This document shows, piece by piece, positions 17,537 to 26,380 of a DNA stretch of 54,731 nt. Both the position numbers and the translations under genes were made by a program. Source of the stretch: Bacteroidales bacterium (GTDB lineage Bacteria > Bacteroidota > Bacteroidia > Bacteroidales > P3); NCBI GenBank assembly GCA_017507285.1, contig JAFWBF010000155.1:1-54731 (forward strand), in the 5' to 3' direction. The notes beneath the pieces were generated by a model, which saw only the letters and a list, made by a program, of their open reading frames with translations, was not told the DNA's origin and did no database searches. Each line of letters begins with the position of its first letter. Positions within the stretch are counted from its first letter, which is position 1.

Positions 17537-17745
17537 TAGTATCGAAAGTGCTGAAAGCATAGTATCAAAACAGTTGTATTGATACTATCAAAAGTATTGT
17601 ATATATGGTCTGCAAGTGCCACTTGCGCATCTTACAAGTGGCACTTGCATGATTAGCAAGTGCCACTTACAGACCATGATTTCAGTGGTTTCAATACTAT
17701 TATTTCAGTACTTTTGATACTATACACACAATAGTTTCGATACTA
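17537..17745. repeat. 209-bp symmetric nine-module cassette, locus 1
   Basis: Left arm: TAGTATCGAAA, TAGTATCAAAA and TACTATCAAAA start at 17537, 17560 and 17583 (pitch 23). Centre: the palindromes GCAAGTGCCACTTGC, ACAAGTGGCACTTGC and GCAAGTGCCACTTAC at 17612, 17634 and 17656 (pitch 22). Right arm: reverse complements of the left motif ending at 17699, 17722 and 17745 (pitch 23). The whole is symmetric about 17641. ATGGTCTG (17605-17612) and CAGACCAT (17670-17677) also mirror each other. Within each 23-bp unit the consensus is TAGTATCRAAANNNYTG; the rest is free. Confidence 0.9.
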
Positions 17746-17819
17746 TCATGTCAACGGTAACGAAAAAGTGCTTCAAGCTATTTGAAAAAGTAATCCGGCG
17801 GTGGGCGAAAAATGCCTAA

Positions 17820-18095
17820 AGGCAATTTCTAAAAATTGCTTTGCAGGTGCTTTGTGAGTTTTTGCCAGAAAGATTTCTACTTTCTTTTGATTGAGCATAG
17901 CGGGCTATGCGATTGAAAAAGAAATAGAAATAGAAAGATTTCGGTAACGTTGCGATTAAGCGAGTAAAGAGCAATGCTTTAGCATTAGCTCTTTCGAGCG
18001 ATAGCAACATCGACGAAGTCAACAACGCAAAGCACGCAAAAGTTTAAAGAATATTCTACTATCATTCCGAAACGTGGAATTTTTAGAAGTTGCCT
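17820..18095 (+). repeat. TIR element copy B (276 bp)
   Basis: The ends are AGGCAATTTCTAAAAATTGC and GGAATTTTTAGAAGTTGCCT. It has the same central near-palindrome around GCATAGCGGGCTATGC as copy A, plus a second hairpin block with TTGCGATTAAGCGAG, AGCAATGC/GCATTAGCT and CGAGCGATAGCAACATCGACGAAG. It lies directly downstream of the OmpA gene terminator, on the far side from that gene. Confidence 0.75.
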
Positions 18096-18104
18096 AAAAT
18101 AAAT

Positions 18105-18135
18105 AAAGGGATATACCTCGAAGATATATCCCTTT
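18105..18135 (-). terminator. intrinsic terminator of the OmpA lipoprotein gene
   Basis: AAAGGGATATA and TATATCCCTTT pair across a nine-base loop. Read on the minus strand the hairpin is followed by TATTTATTTTA. It begins 22 bp after the gene's stop codon. Confidence 0.75.
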
Positions 18136-18157
18136 ATAAGTTATGAAATTGTTCGTT

Positions 18158-19150
18158 TTATTTTGAAAGAATGTCTAATAATTCTACGTATTTTGGAGTA
18201 AGTATAATTTCGGTGCGACGATTTATAGCACGATTTTCTTTGGTGCTATTGTCTACCTTAGGCACATATTCGCCTCTTCCCGATGCGGTTATACGATTTG
18301 GGGCGATGGTAGAGTTTTTAAGTAATGCTTTCACTATGGCTGTGGCACGCATTACACTTAGATCCCAATTGTCTTTTACTTCGTTTTTGCCACGATAGGC
18401 CACATTGTCGGTATGTCCTTCCACCATTACATTTATATCAGTGTTTTCTTCCAATATCTTTGATAGCTCGGTTATGGCTTTCATACCTTCTGCCGATACT
18501 GTCCAACTACCCGAAGCAAACAGCAATTTATCTTCCATCGATACATACACTTTACCATCTTTTACCTCAATCTTCAAACCTTTGTTTTCAAACCCTACCA
18601 AAGCGTCGGCTACTTTTTGGCGTATTTCGTTTATGGCTCGTTCTTTTTCTTCGAGGGCTTTTTTCAATTCTTGTTCTTTCTCTTCCAGTTTGCGAGTAAG
18701 GTCGTTCATGTGTTCTTTGCGTTCTTTGTATTCTTTTTGTAGCACTTCCAAACGACTTTCTTTTTCGTTGAGTTCTTTTTCACGTTCTTCCAATAGTAGA
18801 CGTGCTGATGTCAAATCATTGTTTTTGCCCGTAAGCTGAGCCATATATGCAGCTGTGGTTTCTTCGTATTTCTTTTTGGCTGCAGAGTATTCAGCGTTCA
18901 ACTGTTTTAGCTCGTCGTTGAGGCGTTCGATGTCTTTTTCGTTATTGCTTATAGTGCCTCTAAGTTGCTTGTTTTGTTCCAACAAGCGTTTATTCTCGCT
19001 ATTGGTGGCTGCCAATTCGTCTTTGGTTATCGAGTATTGTTTGTTCAATCTGTCGTTTTTCGACTCCAATGCTGCATACTTTTCCATCGACACACACGAT
19101 GTCATTACTATTGATAGCACTGTTATTCCTATTAATATCTTTTTCATCAT
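18158..19150 (-). CDS. OmpA-family lipoprotein with coiled-coil stalk
   Basis: This is a 330-residue envelope protein. The signal peptide ends in a lipobox (VMTSC, Cys19), so it is probably lipid-anchored, and lies in the outer membrane if sorted as usual for the phylum. Residues about 25-185 form a long heptad-rich coiled coil dense in Glu, Lys and Asn. The C-terminal OmpA domain (about 200-320) has the peptidoglycan-binding signature GHTDNVAYRG, followed by the NWDLSVMRATAIV, ASGRGEYVP and NRRTEI motifs. It probably tethers the outer membrane to the cell wall. It lies 33 bp after xth on the same strand, so the two may be co-transcribed, and it has its own terminator. Confidence 0.9.
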   Translation of the reverse strand: MMKKILIGITVLSIVMTSCVSMEKYAALESKNDRLNKQYSITKDELAATNSENKRLLEQNKQLRGTISNNEKDIERLNDELKQLNAEYSAAKKKYEETTAAYMAQLTGKNNDLTSARLLLEEREKELNEKESRLEVLQKEYKERKEHMNDLTRKLEEKEQELKKALEEKERAINEIRQKVADALVGFENKGLKIEVKDGKVYVSMEDKLLFASGSWTVSAEGMKAITELSKILEENTDINVMVEGHTDNVAYRGKNEVKDNWDLSVMRATAIVKALLKNSTIAPNRITASGRGEYVPKVDNSTKENRAINRRTEIILTPKYVELLDILSK

Positions 19151-19183
19151 TGATATATTATTTAAATGTTTTTGTTTATTTTA

Positions 19184-19948
19184 TTATTGATTTATTTCGG
19201 TCATCATAGGGCAATGGTCGGAGTGTTTTGCTTCGGGCAATATCACCGAACGAACGAGTCGTTCACGCAAATGGTCGGCAACCATTATGTAATCTATACG
19301 CCACCCTTTGTTGTTGGCTCTTGCGTTAAAGCGGTAGCTCCACCACGTATAGTTATGTGGTTGAGGATTGAAGTATCGGAAAGTGTCTATAAATCCCGAT
19401 TTCAAAAAATTTCCAATCCATTCTCTTTCTTCGGGCAAAAAGCCTGAGTTGTTGGCATTGCGCACCGGGTCGTGGATGTCTATAGCTTGGTGGCATATAT
19501 TAAAATCGCCACAAATAACAAGGTTGGGTCGTTGATGCTTTAGGTCGTTGATATAATTTTGAAAATCGTCGAGCCACTTCATTTTAAAGTCTTGGCGTTG
19601 GTCGCCACTTGTGCCACTTGGATGATACACACTTATCACCGAAAGGTCGCCAAAGTCGGCGCGTAAAAAGCGTCCTTCTCTATCGTATTCCGGAATACCT
19701 ATACCCACTTGTACTATATCTGGAATTTGTTTGCAAAGTATTGCCACTCCGCTATATCCCTTCTTTTCGGCAGAGTGCATATATGTGTGATATCCGGCCA
19801 TCGAAAAATCCATTGAGGGTATTTGGTCGGGTTGTGCCTTTGTTTCTTGCAGGCATAGCACATCGGGCGAAGTAACAGTAAGCCATTCCATAAAACCCTT
19901 ACCCATAGCTGCTCGTATGCCGTTGACATTGTAGGTTGCTATTTTCAT
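19184..19948 (-). CDS. xth: exodeoxyribonuclease III / AP endonuclease
   Basis: This is a 254-residue Mg-dependent DNase of the ExoIII family that incises abasic sites and degrades 3' ends in base excision repair. Motifs: NVNGIRAA near the start, LQETKA (metal-ligand Glu near residue 34), the VYHPSGT region, GDFNICH (catalytic Asp and Asn), the RIDYIMV motif, and SDHCPM at the C-terminus with the catalytic Asp-His pair. The open frame extends upstream to 20239, but that part is read-through of repeat copy C; the ATG at 19948 (MKIATYNVNG) is the standard start of the family. No promoter was recognised between it and the repeat. Confidence 0.93.
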   Translation of the reverse strand: MKIATYNVNGIRAAMGKGFMEWLTVTSPDVLCLQETKAQPDQIPSMDFSMAGYHTYMHSAEKKGYSGVAILCKQIPDIVQVGIGIPEYDREGRFLRADFGDLSVISVYHPSGTSGDQRQDFKMKWLDDFQNYINDLKHQRPNLVICGDFNICHQAIDIHDPVRNANNSGFLPEEREWIGNFLKSGFIDTFRYFNPQPHNYTWWSYRFNARANNKGWRIDYIMVADHLRERLVRSVILPEAKHSDHCPMMTEINQ

Positions 19949-20033
19949 ATTGTTGTACCTCGTTTTTATTTTTTTTGCTGAGAACTTAAACGCAGAAGTT
20001 CGTTTTTTATTGTAAGGTGTGTGATGTTTCTTT

Positions 20034-20301
20034 AGGCAATTTCTAAAAATTACTTTGCAGGTGATTTGTGATTTTTTACTAGAAAGATTTCTACTTTCTT
20101 TTGATTGAGCATAGCGGGCTATGTGATTGAAAAAGAAATAGAAAGATTTCGGTAAAAAACACAAAGTTGCGATTAAGCGAGAAAGAGTAATGTTCACATT
20201 AGCTCTTTCGAGCGTTAGCAACTTCGACGAAGTCAACAACGCAAAAGTTCTTATAGAAGGATAAATACTTGCTCAGAACGTGGAATTTTTAGAAGTTGCC
20301 T
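20034..20301 (+). repeat. TIR element copy C (268 bp)
   Basis: It begins AGGCAATTTCTAAAAATTAC and ends GGAATTTTTAGAAGTTGCCT. It contains the central GCATAGCGGGCTATG near-palindrome and the second hairpin block (TTGCGATTAAGCGAG to CTTCGACGAAGTC). It sits between the divergent xth and PgpH-like genes, where their promoters would be expected. Confidence 0.75.
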
Positions 20302-20370
20302 TTAGTAAAATAGGGCAATAAAGAAGATAATTGTGCGTTATTCAACAATATTCAATAAATTATACATATA

Positions 20371-22410
20371 ATGAAGAAAATATTATATTGGTTGCTGACA
20401 AATTTTTCGTTGGTATACAAAGTATTGGCAGTGTTGTTAGTCTCGTTTTTGATATTATTGGTATTTCCCAATCAAAAAAAATCGGACTATGATTTTGTGG
20501 CAGGAGGTTTTTGGAATAGCGAAGATTTATATGCCCCATTCGATTTTGCTGTACAAAAATCGCAAGAAGAAATAGATAGAGATATAGCAACTGCAAAGAG
20601 TGATGCTTTGTTGTTTTTTTATTTTGATTCGGTAGTTTATAGTAAGGTCGAAAACCAATTGCTTAATATGGATTGGACTCTTACCAATTATCAACGCAAT
20701 GAACTGCTGAGGTTGGTAACTCGAATATATTCACGTGGCTATTTACAATTACCCGACAAGGTGGATATAAACAGAACGATAGTATTGCTCAAAGGAAATG
20801 TGGGAACTACTCGGGAGTATAACGATTTTTACTCCAAAGCACAGATTAATGATTTGTTGCACGAGCAACTTGAAGGTTACGGTAAATCAGATTCGTTGCG
20901 AATATATCTATTGAACAATGTATTGCAGCCGAATATAGTTTTCGATGATATAAGAACTAAATTGGAAGAGGATTCGCGTTTGTCGCAAATATCTTCGGCA
21001 TCGGGTATGGTATCGATGGGGCAACTTATAATATCGAAAGGAGAGTACATAACACCCGAAAAAGCCAATGTGCTTAAATCGTTGGAAGGCGAAAAAAAGA
21101 CACGCTTTGATGTAAACTATTCGGTACTTAACCGAAACATAGGCTTGTATTTGTTGATAATAATAGCATTTACGGCATTGTTTTTATTCTTGGCACTTAT
21201 CAAGCATCCTTTGCTTACCGACAATAAGAAGGTAACTTTTGTGTTGTTTATTATATTTTTGATGTGCTTTATGGTGGCTATGCTGTTGCGTATCAATCCC
21301 GATTTGGTTATGTTAGCTCCTTTGTGTTTGGCTCCTATATTGGTAAGGGTATTTTTTGATATGAGAGTGGCATTATACATTCATTTAGTCATCATTATAA
21401 TTATAGCGTCGTTTGTGCCAAATAGCTTCGAGTTTATTTTTTATCAGCTTATAGCCGGTATGATGAGCATAATCAGTGTAAAGAATTTCGAGCATAGGAG
21501 CAACTTCTTTGTAGTTAGTTTGATAGTGTTTCTTACTTATTCGGCTATATATGTTGCCGGAGTTTTAAGTCAAGATACAACATTGGAGAATGTAAATGTG
21601 AATCGATTTTTGATATTCTTTTGCAATGCTTTACTATTGCTTATGGCATTTCCATTCACTTATTTGTTCGAAAAGATATTTGGTTTTGTATCGGTGCTTA
21701 CACTACTCGAAATTTCTAGTACCAACACCAAGGCATTGCGAGATTTGTCGAACAAAGCACCCGGCACTTTTCAGCATTCGGTGCAGGTTGCCAATATCGC
21801 CGAAGATATGATAAACGAAATAGGTGGCGACTCGTTGTTGGCACGTGTAGGTGCATTGTATCATGATATAGGAAAGATGTATGCACCATTGTATTTTACC
21901 GAAAATCAAACTTCGGGTTTCAATCCTCATGCCGAATTGGAAAGTGAGAATAGTGCTTCGATTATTATCGCACACGTGAGAAATGGTGTAGAAATGGCAA
22001 AAAAATATCATTTGCCCGAAGGCGTTATTGATTTTATACGCACACATCACGGCACAACCAAAACAGGCTACTTCTATAATCGCTATATCATAGAACACCC
22101 CGATGAACCGGTGGATGAGGCTTTATTTGCCTACAATGGACCCAAACCGTATTCGAGAGAAACAGCTGTAGTAATGCTCGTAGACTCGGTGGAAGCCGCC
22201 GTAAGGAGTTTGAATACTCATGATAAAGAATCGATAAGTTCATTAATAGACAGAATAGTTGAAGGTAAGATACGAGATAATCAATTTTCTAATTGTAATA
22301 TCACTTTCAGAGACATCGACACAATAAAGCGTATCCTTAAAGATAAAATGCTGAGCATATACCATGTAAGAATTGCTTATCCTGTGGTTGATGGCTCGAA
22401 AGGAAAGTAG
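20371..22410 (+). CDS. PgpH-type membrane HD-domain phosphodiesterase
   Basis: This 679-residue protein has one N-terminal membrane helix (about 15-32), an extracytoplasmic 7TMR-HDED domain (about 45-250), a block of seven transmembrane helices (about 265-450) and a cytoplasmic HD domain. The HD motif is LYHDIGKM with His498-Asp499, preceded by FQHSVQVANIAEDM and followed by HVRNGVEMAKK and HHGTTKT. The architecture is that of PgpH from Listeria, a c-di-AMP phosphodiesterase, so it most likely controls a cyclic dinucleotide level. rlmN follows after 42 bp. The upstream promoter is unclear; TAATTGTG at 20328-20335 is one base off the -7 pattern. Confidence 0.87.
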   Translation: MKKILYWLLTNFSLVYKVLAVLLVSFLILLVFPNQKKSDYDFVAGGFWNSEDLYAPFDFAVQKSQEEIDRDIATAKSDALLFFYFDSVVYSKVENQLLNMDWTLTNYQRNELLRLVTRIYSRGYLQLPDKVDINRTIVLLKGNVGTTREYNDFYSKAQINDLLHEQLEGYGKSDSLRIYLLNNVLQPNIVFDDIRTKLEEDSRLSQISSASGMVSMGQLIISKGEYITPEKANVLKSLEGEKKTRFDVNYSVLNRNIGLYLLIIIAFTALFLFLALIKHPLLTDNKKVTFVLFIIFLMCFMVAMLLRINPDLVMLAPLCLAPILVRVFFDMRVALYIHLVIIIIIASFVPNSFEFIFYQLIAGMMSIISVKNFEHRSNFFVVSLIVFLTYSAIYVAGVLSQDTTLENVNVNRFLIFFCNALLLLMAFPFTYLFEKIFGFVSVLTLLEISSTNTKALRDLSNKAPGTFQHSVQVANIAEDMINEIGGDSLLARVGALYHDIGKMYAPLYFTENQTSGFNPHAELESENSASIIIAHVRNGVEMAKKYHLPEGVIDFIRTHHGTTKTGYFYNRYIIEHPDEPVDEALFAYNGPKPYSRETAVVMLVDSVEAAVRSLNTHDKESISSLIDRIVEGKIRDNQFSNCNITFRDIDTIKRILKDKMLSIYHVRIAYPVVDGSKGK

Positions 22411-22452
22411 AAATAGTAGTATACATAATGTATAGTAAAATATATATCGCTG

Positions 22453-23469
22453 ATGAAAAAAGATAATTTATTTGGATACACATTAAATGATTTGCAACAA
22501 GTTTGTGAAAACGAAAAGTTTCCTAAGTTTACAGCCAAGCAGATGGCCGATTGGTTGTACAAGAAACGTTGCTCAAGCATTGATGAGATGACTAATCTTT
22601 CACTCAAAATACGTTCGCGTCTTAATGAATTATATGTGTTGGAAAAGAGAGAACCTGTTCATTCGCAGACATCTGTCGATGGCACAAAGAAGTATCTTTT
22701 TTCGGTTGGTGAAAATCATTACGTCGAAAGTGTTTATATTCCTGACAAAGACAGGGCGACATTGTGTATATCGTCGCAGATAGGTTGTAAGATGGGCTGT
22801 AAATTTTGTGTTACCGGCAAGCTGGGCTTTAAGGGTAATCTTACTGCAGCGGAAATATTGAATCAAATATTCAGCATTCCTGAAAGTTTGTCTTTAACCA
22901 ACATAGTGTATATGGGCATGGGCGAACCTTTCGATAATTTTGATGCTGTGCTTCAAAGCATACAGGTTCTTACTTCGGAATGGGGAGTAGCTATGAGTCC
23001 GAGACGTATAACGGTGTCTACGGTAGGCGTAATACCCGGAATAAGAGAGTTTATGGAAAAAACAGAATGTCATTTAGCAGTAAGTCTTCATGCTCCTACA
23101 GGCGACAAACGATCACAAATAATGCCTATGCAAAAAGCGTATCCTCATAGCGAGATAGTGCGTATGCTTAGAAAATATGATTGGAGTGGTCAACGCCGAC
23201 TGTCGTTTGAATATATTGTTTTTAAAGATTTTAATGACGATGAAGAGAATGCCGGAAAACTTGTAAAATTGTTACATCATTTAAAATGCAGAGTCAATCT
23301 TATCAGATTTCACGTTTCTGAAGGAGTGCCTCTTGAGGGAGTGGATATGGATAAAATGATAGCATTTAGAGACTATTTGTCAAACGAGGGTATTATATGC
23401 ACTATAAGGGCTTCGAGAGGTGAGGATATAATGGCTGCATGTGGCTTATTGGCAGGTAAAATGGAATAG
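22453..23469 (+). CDS. rlmN: 23S rRNA (adenine2503-C2)-methyltransferase
   Basis: RlmN is a radical-SAM enzyme that methylates C2 of A2503 in 23S rRNA and A37 in some tRNAs. The 338-residue protein has the CxxxCxxC cluster at Cys112, Cys116 and Cys119 (GCKMGCKFC), a GMGEP SAM-binding motif and a C-terminal catalytic Cys330 in MAACGLLAG. An N-terminal helical RNA-binding domain and the overall length are standard. It is probably co-transcribed with the upstream PgpH-like gene. A degenerate 22-bp-pitch array begins 20 bp after the stop. Confidence 0.95.
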   Translation: MKKDNLFGYTLNDLQQVCENEKFPKFTAKQMADWLYKKRCSSIDEMTNLSLKIRSRLNELYVLEKREPVHSQTSVDGTKKYLFSVGENHYVESVYIPDKDRATLCISSQIGCKMGCKFCVTGKLGFKGNLTAAEILNQIFSIPESLSLTNIVYMGMGEPFDNFDAVLQSIQVLTSEWGVAMSPRRITVSTVGVIPGIREFMEKTECHLAVSLHAPTGDKRSQIMPMQKAYPHSEIVRMLRKYDWSGQRRLSFEYIVFKDFNDDEENAGKLVKLLHHLKCRVNLIRFHVSEGVPLEGVDMDKMIAFRDYLSNEGIICTIRASRGEDIMAACGLLAGKME

Positions 23470-23489
23470 TCGGGAGGGAGATAAATATT

Positions 23490-23566
23490 CCTCTCGACAT
23501 TGTTCGAATTTCCTCGTGATGTTGTTTGGATTTTCTCCCGTCGTTGTTGAAAATCTTCGCAACATA
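23490..23566. repeat. degenerate 22-bp-pitch array, CCTCGTGATG family
   Basis: One perfect unit, CCTCGTGATGT, starts at 23512. At -22 (23490) is CCTCTCGACAT, at +22 (23534) TCTCCCGTCGT, and at +44 (23556) a weak TTCGCAACAT. The flanking units match only partly, so this is read as a decayed member of the family. Confidence 0.5.
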
Positions 23567-24205
23567 GGTTGTCTACACTTTTTTATTCAACAATATGTTT
23601 TGAATATTGAGAGATTATTTGTTGTTCTGCAATTCATCGAAACTTCGTTGTATTTTACACTGCGAAAAAAAATCTTTGTATGTATAAAAAATAACTCTCG
23701 AATGAATAAAATTTGTCTTATCTGTAGTTTTTTTTTGCTTGTGCGATTTTTTTTGGATTTTATTCTAACAAAAAAATGTGCATAAGTGGTATTAATCAAA
23801 TTATGCTTGCTTTTATTGTCATATATTGTTGTAATATAAGATGTTTAATGCTTTATATCTTTATTGTGAATGTTTCTATGTTGTTAATTATCAATAGTAT
23901 AGTTTAATGTTTTGATGTATAGATAATTGCAAATACGGCTTGTTTATATGCTTTTGATTATTAGTAATATTTATCGGTTTTGAATAAAAAGAAGGTGAAA
24001 AAGTGAGAAAGTGTAAAAAATATTTTTTTTATTGAAAAAAAAGTATTATATTCCGCCGCTTGAGTGGTAGTTTTTATTATTTGTTTATTTATCAGATTGT
24101 TGTTGCTACTTGGGTAAAAAGAGCTATTAAAAAGGCTGTTTTCAGTACATAAAAAAAATGAATTATGCAAATTTTTTTTCAAACATGCAATTGTTTTTTT
24201 CTTTA

Positions 24206-24213
24206 TAAATTTG
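24206..24213 (+). promoter_or_regulatory. -7 element of the dnaA promoter
   Basis: TAAATTTG fits TAnnTTTG and lies 66 bp before the dnaA ATG. No good TTTG occurs at the expected upstream distance. It overlaps the TTG that would open the longer version of the dnaA frame, which argues against that start. Confidence 0.6.
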
Positions 24214-24279
24214 CAAACGAAAATACGAAAAGAAAAATATATCGTAATACATTTAAAATATAGATATTACTATAAAAAA

Positions 24280-25722
24280 ATGATTGCTAATAAAGATTGT
24301 AAAATAGTTTGGAATAAATGTCTTGGTGTTATACGAGATATATTGCAAAACGAACAGTTGTTCAACACTTGGTTTAGACCTATTGTTCCGTTGCAATTGG
24401 AGAATAGTGTATTGACTATCCAGGTGCCAAGTCATTACTTTTACGAGTATTTGGAAGAGCATTATATCGATCTTTTGCGAAAGACCATACGTCGTGAATT
24501 GGGTAATGGTGCACAATTGCGTTACACTATTTTGATGGAAAGAACTATTGGTTCCGGAACCAATGTGGTCTTGCCTTCCACAGGATACAAAGCCGTTCAT
24601 AATTTGCCAAAAGATATGCCTATCAACATTAATACCGAAAATGCTAAGGATTTTCCTAATCCTTTCACCATACCGGGTATTCAAAAAGTGAGAATACATT
24701 CGCAATTAAATGGTAATTACACATTGGAAAATTTTGTAGAAGGGGAGTGTAACCGATTAGCACGTTCGGCAGGGTATGCTATAGCCGAAAATCCGGGTCG
24801 CACTAGTTTTAATCCTCTTTTGATATATGGTAATGCCGGATTGGGAAAAACCCATTTGGCACATGCCATTGGTATAAAAACAAAAGAGAAATATCCCGAC
24901 AAAACAGTTTTGTATGTTACAGCCGAGCAGTTTTCGCAACAGTTTCGTGAAGCATCGGCAAATCAGACTGTCAATGACTTTATGCACTTCTATGAAATGA
25001 TAGATGTGCTTATTATTGACGACATACACTTTTGGGAAAACAGAGTGCAAAAAACTCAAGAAGCATTTTTTCACATATTCAACTACTTGCACCAAAGAGG
25101 TAAACAAATCATTATCACTACCGATAAAGCACCTGCCGATTTGGCCGGGTTGGAATCGAGATTGATTTCGCGTTTGAAGTGGGGATTGTCGGCAGATATT
25201 CAAGCACCGAACGTAGAAACACGTATGGCTATTCTTAAACAAAAGTTGGCCAACGATGGTGTGGAAATGCCTCACGAGGTGATAGAATACATTGCATATA
25301 ATATTAACACCAATGTTCGTGAACTCGAAGGAGCATTGATATCGTTGATGGCTCAATCGTCGTTAAATAAAAAGCAGATAACTATTGATTTGGCTAAACA
25401 GATGATAGACAAATTTGTGAAAAATACTGCTCGCGAAATAACCATCGATTATATACAAAAGGTAATATGCGATTATTTCAATTTGCCAATAGAAAGCATA
25501 CAGTCGCATACTCGCAAACGCGAAATAGTACAAGCTCGTCAATTGGCTATGTATTTTGCCAAAAAAATGACAAAAGCATCGTTGGCTATAATAGGTTTGC
25601 AATGTGGCAACAAAGACCATGCCACAGTATTGCACGCATGCAAAACAGTAACTAATCTTGCCGAAACCGATAAACAATTTCGTTTTTGGGTTGAAGAGTT
25701 GGAAAAGAAGTTTAATCAATAG
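24280..25722 (+). CDS. dnaA: chromosomal replication initiator DnaA
   Basis: DnaA binds DnaA boxes and melts the origin. The 480-residue protein has an N-terminal domain I (KIVWNKCLGVIRDIL...TWFRPI), a linker, the AAA+ domain with Walker A GNAGLGKT (184-191) and Walker B LIIDDIHF (about 244-251), the sensor motifs, and domain IV with the signature CGNKDHATVLHACKTV for box binding. I start at the ATG at 24280 because the in-frame TTG at 24211 lies inside the promoter. An excellent terminator follows 35 bp after the stop, so the gene seems monocistronic. Confidence 0.95.
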   Translation: MIANKDCKIVWNKCLGVIRDILQNEQLFNTWFRPIVPLQLENSVLTIQVPSHYFYEYLEEHYIDLLRKTIRRELGNGAQLRYTILMERTIGSGTNVVLPSTGYKAVHNLPKDMPININTENAKDFPNPFTIPGIQKVRIHSQLNGNYTLENFVEGECNRLARSAGYAIAENPGRTSFNPLLIYGNAGLGKTHLAHAIGIKTKEKYPDKTVLYVTAEQFSQQFREASANQTVNDFMHFYEMIDVLIIDDIHFWENRVQKTQEAFFHIFNYLHQRGKQIIITTDKAPADLAGLESRLISRLKWGLSADIQAPNVETRMAILKQKLANDGVEMPHEVIEYIAYNINTNVRELEGALISLMAQSSLNKKQITIDLAKQMIDKFVKNTAREITIDYIQKVICDYFNLPIESIQSHTRKREIVQARQLAMYFAKKMTKASLAIIGLQCGNKDHATVLHACKTVTNLAETDKQFRFWVEELEKKFNQ

Positions 25723-25756
25723 ATACTTTTATTTTTTTCATAATATTGTTATTGTA

Positions 25757-25790
25757 CCTTTACCTCTTGCACAGAGGTAAAGGTTTTTTT
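25757..25790 (+). terminator. intrinsic terminator of dnaA
   Basis: CCTTTACCTCT and AGAGGTAAAGG form a perfect 11-bp stem with a five-base loop, followed by seven T. Confidence 0.9.
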
Positions 25791-25810
25791 GAACTTAATA
25801 CTATTTGTTT

Positions 25811-26380
25811 ATGAAAGTACCATTCAAACCGGGAACATTGATTTATCCGTTGCCAGCCATTATGGTAAGTTGTGGCAATAGTCCCGAAAATTACAACATA
25901 ATTACGGTGGCATGGACCGGAACTATATGCTCCGATCCGGCTATGTGTTATGTGTCGATACGCAAAGAGCGTCATTCGCATGATTTGATAAAAGAAACAG
26001 GTGAGTTTGTGATAAATATCACCACTGAAGCATTGGCTAAGGCCACTGATTGGTGTGGAGTAAGGTCGGGACGCGACTATAATAAGTTTAAAGAAATGCA
26101 TCTAACCCCACAGCAAGGGCAAGTGGTGAAGGCTCCTCTTATTGCAGAGTCGCCACTGAATATAGAATGCAAGGTGGTGGAGATAAAAGAACTTGGCTCG
26201 CACGATATGTTTATTGCCGAAGTGGTAGCTGTGAATGCCGAAGAAAAACTTATAGATAAATCGACAGGTGCATTTCAGTTAAATCATGCCAAACCTTTGG
26301 CTTATTCACATGGCAAATACTATGGCTTGGGCGAAAAATTGGGTTCGTTTGGTTTTTCGGTGGCTAAGCGTAAAAAGTAA
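25811..26380 (+). CDS. flavin reductase-like domain protein
   Basis: This is a 189-residue soluble protein of the flavin reductase / DIM6-NTAB split-barrel family, which binds FMN and typically reduces flavin with NAD(P)H. Features: the PLPAIMVSCG strand, NIITVAWTGTICSDPAMCYVS, the RHSHDLI helix, and FVINITTEALAKATDWCGVRSGRDYNKF. This set is common to the archaeal/anaerobe branch of the family. The ATG at 25811 was preferred over an in-frame TTG at 25805. The gene stands alone between the dnaA terminator and a 365-bp gap. The electron partner is unknown. Confidence 0.85.
   Translation: MKVPFKPGTLIYPLPAIMVSCGNSPENYNIITVAWTGTICSDPAMCYVSIRKERHSHDLIKETGEFVINITTEALAKATDWCGVRSGRDYNKFKEMHLTPQQGQVVKAPLIAESPLNIECKVVEIKELGSHDMFIAEVVAVNAEEKLIDKSTGAFQLNHAKPLAYSHGKYYGLGEKLGSFGFSVAKRKK

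Larger units (their letters stand above)
17072..18157. other. 1.09-kb repeat-packed intergenic region
   Basis: No gene is supported here. In order it holds TIR element copy A (17093-17288), an intrinsic terminator (17301-17335), a small element remnant (17367-17430), a 22-bp GTT array (17461-17526), the 209-bp symmetric nine-module cassette (17537-17745), TIR element copy B (17820-18095) and the minus-strand terminator of the OmpA gene (18105-18135). Apparent open frames in this region are read-through of the repeats. Confidence 0.75.
23470..24279. other. 810-bp AT-rich region upstream of dnaA
   Basis: It contains the degenerate 22-bp array (23490-23566) and the dnaA -7 element (24206-24213). 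One perfect DnaA-box-like 9-mer (TTATGCACA, minus strand, 23777-23785) is present but no cluster of boxes. Long A/T runs dominate. No gene is supported; the open frames here are short and of biased composition. Confidence 0.5.

Noticed and set aside
17150..17560. Open frames inside the TIR elements that share an IARYAQSKESRN-like peptide (also at 17816-18025, in the extension of xth up to 20239, and at 16999-17259)
   Set aside because: The shared peptide comes from the shared repeat DNA. The frames have no ribosome site, are cut differently in each copy and run into unrelated neighbours.
17537..17745. CRISPR array
   Set aside because: Units are only 10-15 bp with 7-13 bp spacers, arms are inverted, there are no cas genes, and repeats are too few and too short.
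23441..23785. 114-residue open frame after rlmN
   Set aside because: It overlaps the end of rlmN in another frame and has an F/L-rich composition typical of AT-rich spacer.
23470..24279. Replication origin next to dnaA
   Set aside because: Only one DnaA-box-like 9-mer was found and no cluster or clear unwinding module; AT-richness alone is not enough. In this phylum dnaA is not always at the origin.
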